Shown: positions 4,596 through 8,273 of the stretch, piece after piece | Layout: each line of letters starts with the position of its first letter | Numbering within the stretch: the first letter of the stretch is position 1 | Source: Candidatus Desantisbacteria bacterium CG1_02_38_46 | GTDB taxonomy: Bacteria; Desantisbacteria; UBA1551; UBA1559 | Reading direction: 5' to 3' | Assembly: GCA_001871015.1 (NCBI GenBank) | Contig: MNUO01000122.1 | Coordinates: 1-8,273 of the forward strand | Length of the DNA: 8,273 nucleotides | Notes under the pieces: model-generated | Seen by the model: the letters and a program-made list of their open reading frames with translations, nothing else | Databases searched by the model: none | Told to the model about the DNA's origin: nothing | Translations under genes and position numbers: made by a program

Positions 4596-7403
4596 CTACT
4601 CCAAAAGTGATGCAGGTTTAGGTTTCTCCAATTTTTTAAGGAATCCTGCAAAAGAATCTGCCGGGGCTTTAGTTAGATTGTCTGTTAATGATATATAATC
4701 GGTATATTTCACCTTTAAATAAAGCCACTTAGTTTTTACTAACTCAGATACATTCTTACACCAGTCTATTGCCGCAGCATCTTTGAATGGCACATCTTCT
4801 TTTTCCCACCCTTTCGTTTCAATCAACCACATTAGTAAGCCATCATTTAGTTTTTGCTCAGCGACAAAGTCCGGATAGTAAAAGGCTATGGCATTTTTAT
4901 GATTTAGGTATTCAATTGAAAATTTAGTATAAGTTTCTGCCAATTTAGCGAATTTGCCAATATCTTCAGTTTGATTTAAAAATTGGGCAAAATGCTTTTC
5001 AAAGTCATTAAAACAGGGCGTGATATTGAAAACAGTTCTCTCAAGTTCAACCCAGTCTCTTCGCCAGTAGAAACCATCCAGTTCAAGTAAATGCAAAGAT
5101 TCAGATTTTAATTTTGGAACAGTTCTGTTTATGCTTTTCTCCCCGATTTTCTTTGCCAATATAGTAATAATTTCAATTGCATTTCGAGAATCGAGAAGAA
5201 AACGTCTAATATTCTCCTGTTCAATATTTACTTTTTGACCAAAGAATATTTCCTGAATGTATTTTCTTACAAGAGGATAGACTACAGCAAATTGCCCTTC
5301 AATTCTTACTTCTTTACAGACACGATTTGTAATATGAACTAAAATTTCGTTTGTTCCAGGCAATCCGGTATCAATTGTTATCTGTTTCTGACCCATTGTC
5401 TTCTGGGTTATAGTCTCTATTAAATCAACCTTGGTTGTTTTGCTATCAGTCAGTGATATACCTTTAGGATTAGGCTTTAAGTCTTTAAGTATTGAATCAT
5501 CAAGAATCTGAAATTCACGACTATATGTAGAAGTAAGAATCGGCATTTCTATATCATATTTATTTTTTATTTTCATTGGATAGATATGAACACCAAGGGG
5601 TGGCGGTTCTTTTGTTACCCCAACACCTACACCCTCAACTTCAAGTTCCTTTACAAATTCTTCAAATCTTTGAGTTCCAATTATCTCAACAATCTGAATA
5701 TAGTCTGGTCCCACATTTTTCATAAGCCGCAAACCGCGCCCAACTGCTTGCTCCGGTAAAATATTAGCTTTTGCAGTAAATGGCCTAAGCCCTAAGATAA
5801 TAGAGACATTACGCACATCCCAGCCTTCGCGCAACATTAAAACACTTATTATTGCCTTTATTCTATTAGTTGGCAGGTCAATTAAGCGAGCTGATTCTCT
5901 AGCCTTATCCAGGTCTTTCTTTGTTATCTCGCCGGTTTTATCAGTATGGATTAGAAGAAGTTGATTTTCACCTTTGAATTCCGCCATCTTCTTCATTTCA
6001 TCATATATATCGTCTGCATCATTTGTATTTTCTGCCATAATAAAAAGCACAGGTCTTGAACCTACTTTTTTGTAGGCTTCATAATGTTCCTTCCAACGGG
6101 AAATCGCAATATTAATCCACTCTCCATATGCCACGCTTGCTCGGGAATATTTCTCTGGATCAGCCTTTTCTGTTTGATGAACAATTAAGGGTGCCTTTAT
6201 AATCCTATCTTCTATTGCCTGAGCCAATGGATAATCACATACAATCCAAGGGAAAAAGGTTCCATTCTGATCTTTGGGTGTAGCAGAAAAATCTAACTGT
6301 AAAAATAATTTATTTCGAAATTTTTCTTTTAGATTCTTTTGAAGTTCCAGAATGACCTTATACCACTCTAAATCTGTATCGTGAACGTGATGCGCTTCAT
6401 CATTAATAATAAGCAGTTCCTTGTGTTTTTTAATCCTATCCAGCATATCTTCTTCCCATGAACCAGTTGCATCTTTTGGTTTTGGACCTAATAATCTATT
6501 TACTGGGTCGTCGTCCTTTCTTTCGTTTCTCCCTTCATACAGTTGATGGATGTTGGTAAGATAAAGTGTACCTTCGGTGGAAGTTTTCCTTGACTCACCA
6601 CGCATGATAAAAGTCATTTGCCAATCGTGCTTCCATTCTTTGGGAATTAAATCCCATTCTTTAAAAATATTACCACTTTCAAAATCTTCTCTTAGTCTTT
6701 CAAATACAATTACATTTGGTGCGATTATTAAAAATGTTTTACTCAAAGATGAATCTCTTTCAAGTTTTTTGTGAAAATAAGACCAGGCAACTGCCATTGC
6801 CATAACAAGTGTTTTGCCAGAGCCTGTAGCCATTTTTACTGCATATCGGCAATGGTCAGACTGGGGAAGTTCCTGATGTGCAATGAGTCCTGTTTCTGGA
6901 ACGCGGCGGATTAAAATTCGTTCATTGCGCACATTTTCTTCAATATCTTTTCTCTTAGTAAATAAGTCTTCCCTGTATGCTTCCGGATCCATATACTTAA
7001 AAATCAAATCTGCTGCATCCCTGAGTTTCTTTATCTCATACAGATAAATTATTGTTTCTATTGCTTCTCTTTGACAAAAATAATATTCAAATTCAATATC
7101 GTTTTCAAATGTATGCATCTCATCAAACCACCATCCTAATAACCGTAAGGATGTAGCAGAAATTCCTCCTGGTATTTTATAGCCACTGGACCGCCACCCA
7201 TCAACTTCCTGCCTAATCTGATTAACAAGCAATGTTTTGCTAGGTCGGCGATAATTTTCAATAAGATAACCGCCCTTGCCATCTTTTATCAAATGTTGAA
7301 TTGGTGGAGAATAAGCATCTCTATCAGGAACTTCAGGCAGTTTCTGTTCTAATGTAATAATCGGCTTAGCCTTGGATTCTTTTGCTTCTTTTTTTCTTTT
7401 CAT
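4596..7403 (-). CDS. res: Type III-like restriction enzyme Res subunit (SF2 helicase plus PD-(D/E)XK nuclease)
   Basis: This protein of 935 residues is full length for the family. A Q-motif-like FEYYFCQREA lies near residue 105. Walker A MATGSGKT is at 191-198, DEAH at 335-338, DFSATP at 371-376, REGWDV at 525-530 and the arginine-finger block EQAVGRGLR at 551-559. A C-terminal nuclease follows, with D845 (YYPDF) and E862-T-K864 (IETKG) as the PD-(D/E)XK catalytic triad. ATP-driven movement along DNA and cleavage of unmethylated target sites is the known role of such subunits. The ATG at 7403 overlaps the methylase stop by one base (TGATG), with GGAGG (7418-7414) ten bases upstream, so the two are translationally coupled. 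All helicase and nuclease residues are present, so the enzyme looks functional. Whether the system is classical type III or a related two-gene type cannot be decided without the methylase N-terminus. Confidence 0.92.
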   Translation of the reverse strand: MKRKKEAKESKAKPIITLEQKLPEVPDRDAYSPPIQHLIKDGKGGYLIENYRRPSKTLLVNQIRQEVDGWRSSGYKIPGGISATSLRLLGWWFDEMHTFENDIEFEYYFCQREAIETIIYLYEIKKLRDAADLIFKYMDPEAYREDLFTKRKDIEENVRNERILIRRVPETGLIAHQELPQSDHCRYAVKMATGSGKTLVMAMAVAWSYFHKKLERDSSLSKTFLIIAPNVIVFERLREDFESGNIFKEWDLIPKEWKHDWQMTFIMRGESRKTSTEGTLYLTNIHQLYEGRNERKDDDPVNRLLGPKPKDATGSWEEDMLDRIKKHKELLIINDEAHHVHDTDLEWYKVILELQKNLKEKFRNKLFLQLDFSATPKDQNGTFFPWIVCDYPLAQAIEDRIIKAPLIVHQTEKADPEKYSRASVAYGEWINIAISRWKEHYEAYKKVGSRPVLFIMAENTNDADDIYDEMKKMAEFKGENQLLLIHTDKTGEITKKDLDKARESARLIDLPTNRIKAIISVLMLREGWDVRNVSIILGLRPFTAKANILPEQAVGRGLRLMKNVGPDYIQIVEIIGTQRFEEFVKELEVEGVGVGVTKEPPPLGVHIYPMKIKNKYDIEMPILTSTYSREFQILDDSILKDLKPNPKGISLTDSKTTKVDLIETITQKTMGQKQITIDTGLPGTNEILVHITNRVCKEVRIEGQFAVVYPLVRKYIQEIFFGQKVNIEQENIRRFLLDSRNAIEIITILAKKIGEKSINRTVPKLKSESLHLLELDGFYWRRDWVELERTVFNITPCFNDFEKHFAQFLNQTEDIGKFAKLAETYTKFSIEYLNHKNAIAFYYPDFVAEQKLNDGLLMWLIETKGWEKEDVPFKDAAAIDWCKNVSELVKTKWLYLKVKYTDYISLTDNLTKAPADSFAGFLKKLEKPKPASLLE

Positions 7404-8273
7404 CAGGATTTAACCTCCAAAATTCTTGTTGTATCATTTCCAAAAATATCAATTACTTTTATCATAATAAGGTGCTTACCTTTACTTTCATATTTATGTC
7501 CATCTGATTTTAATTCAAGATTACGCTCTTTGCGTGTGCGGTAGGACTGCCACATATTATGAAAAGTATCCTGATTCCAGTTCCAGTCCACAGCCCAGTA
7601 GTCAATATAATCAGACCATTTCTTTATTTTTTCTCTGACTTCCTGTGGAATTAAATCAAGGTTTGGTATTGCAAAATCCTGTAACTCTACTACAAACTCA
7701 TCATATTTATCCTTCTTTGCTTCTGCCTCTAAATAAGCAAGCTCATAAAAAGTAACATCTCCTTTTTCTACTGCCCTTGGGTCCATCACGTCTCTTGGAA
7801 TGCTGAATAAACGCAAATGGATACCACTTGATTTAGACTCTTTTTCCACCACATCATGTAATCCCATTTCCCACTCCCACCCTAAAATATCAAGGGAATT
7901 CTGCCCAGCCTTTTTTGTTTCAGCAATGGCTTCCTGAATTTCAGATAAAGTAACCGGTGCATCAACTGCTCCTACATGGACTAAACACTTTCCCCTTTTC
8001 CCGTGGATATGGAGCATACCAGAAATAGGCTCGGCATTATATAATTTAAGAATGAATTGGATATATTCGTAAATAGGCACTTGCTCGTCACTGCGTTTTG
8101 CAAAAGTTACTCCCTGCCAGTATTGCCTTTCATATTTTCCAAGGTTCTGAACAACAAAAGGTCTACAATCTTCAATATCTAATAATCGTTTTCTTGCTGT
8201 ATGAATAGCAAAACGACCCAGGTCTGTCATAAGCCAACGACGACCTAATTTCTCAGCTACTGCCCCAGTTGTG
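7403..8273 (-). CDS. mod: DNA methyltransferase (Mod) of the type III-like system, C-terminal part (cut by window edge)
   Basis: The frame stays open to the right edge. The first visible residues are TTGAVAEKLGRRWLMTDLGR, the segment just after motif I (FxGSG) in beta-class N6-adenine or N4-cytosine methylases. The Met at 8230 is therefore internal and not the start. In this class the catalytic DPPY motif lies N-terminal to motif I, so it should be outside the window. The remaining 260 or so residues form a conserved C-terminal extension, with NLGKYERQYW, KCLVHVGAVDAPV, LGWEWEMGLHD and IPRDVMDPRAVEKGD, followed by a Trp-rich stretch. This extension is typical of methylases paired with such Res subunits and probably binds Res or DNA. 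The protein ends in EVKS, and its TGA shares one base with the res ATG. Confidence 0.88.
   Translation of the reverse strand, partial: TTGAVAEKLGRRWLMTDLGRFAIHTARKRLLDIEDCRPFVVQNLGKYERQYWQGVTFAKRSDEQVPIYEYIQFILKLYNAEPISGMLHIHGKRGKCLVHVGAVDAPVTLSEIQEAIAETKKAGQNSLDILGWEWEMGLHDVVEKESKSSGIHLRLFSIPRDVMDPRAVEKGDVTFYELAYLEAEAKKDKYDEFVVELQDFAIPNLDLIPQEVREKIKKWSDYIDYWAVDWNWNQDTFHNMWQSYRTRKERNLELKSDGHKYESKGKHLIMIKVIDIFGNDTTRILEVKS
7414..7418 (-). promoter_or_regulatory. Ribosome binding site of res inside the end of mod
   Basis: GGAGG on the minus strand lies ten bases before the res ATG and within the last codons of mod. Together with the TGATG overlap it supports coupled translation of methylase and restriction subunit. 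Confidence 0.6.

Noticed and set aside
4580-4651. Longer start of the unknown gene at 4651
   Set aside because: It overlaps res by 56 bases and lacks a visible ribosome binding site. The ATG at 4579 fits better.
7403-8230. Methylase fragment taken as a complete 275-aa gene starting at 8230
   Set aside because: The frame continues upstream to the edge with residues typical of the segment after motif I, so the Met is internal and the gene is cut by the window.
1-8273. CRISPR array, tRNA or rRNA
   Set aside because: No regularly spaced long repeats and no recognisable tRNA or rRNA stretches were seen on either strand.

Overview
The window is AT-rich bacterial DNA with Shine-Dalgarno starts and sigma70-type promoter boxes. 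I cannot place the organism. The mix of insertion sequences, small palindromic repeats and a restriction island resembles uncultivated or environmental Gram-negative lineages, but that is an impression only.

Region 1 (1-950) is mobile-element and repeat territory. It starts with the N-terminus of an IS200/IS605-type Y1 transposase (minus strand, cut by the window edge), which has a strong promoter right at its start codon and two GC-rich hairpins upstream. Next come a 23-bp GTGTCCCC-type repeat (271-293), a tandem pair of 31-bp palindrome units (414-475) and a small HNH endonuclease gene (576-896, minus).

Region 2 (about 951-2221) is a complete IS110-family element of the IS1111 type: a 336-aa DEDD transposase, subterminal 17-bp inverted repeats, and a downstream non-coding segment that reads as a guide RNA (bridge RNA or seekRNA). 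Two stem-loops can be traced by eye. The first carries two guides matching the left and right sides of the DNA the element sits in. The second carries two guides matching the element's own left and right ends. All four share the same AAG core (CTT on the other strand), which occurs at both junctions (948-950 and 2219-2221). Closing the element into a circle at this core would join TTGACA in the right repeat to TATAAT at the left end with a spacer of exactly 17 bp. The element split another copy of the GTGTCCCC-type repeat.

Region 3 (2245-8273), all on the minus strand, is a defence island. In transcription order it holds a DNA methyltransferase (5' end outside the window), a type III-like Res subunit (helicase plus PD-(D/E)XK nuclease, overlapping mod by one base), a 269-aa protein of unknown function, a Panacea/SocA-like (DUF4065) antitoxin-type protein and a putative MazF/PemK-like toxin. 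The methylase would protect host DNA and Res would cut unmodified DNA. The antitoxin-toxin pair at the distal end may stabilise the island or act as a back-up abortive defence.

The most interesting item is the IS1111 guide RNA with all four guides assigned. The restriction-associated toxin-antitoxin pair and the unknown gene between it and res come next.
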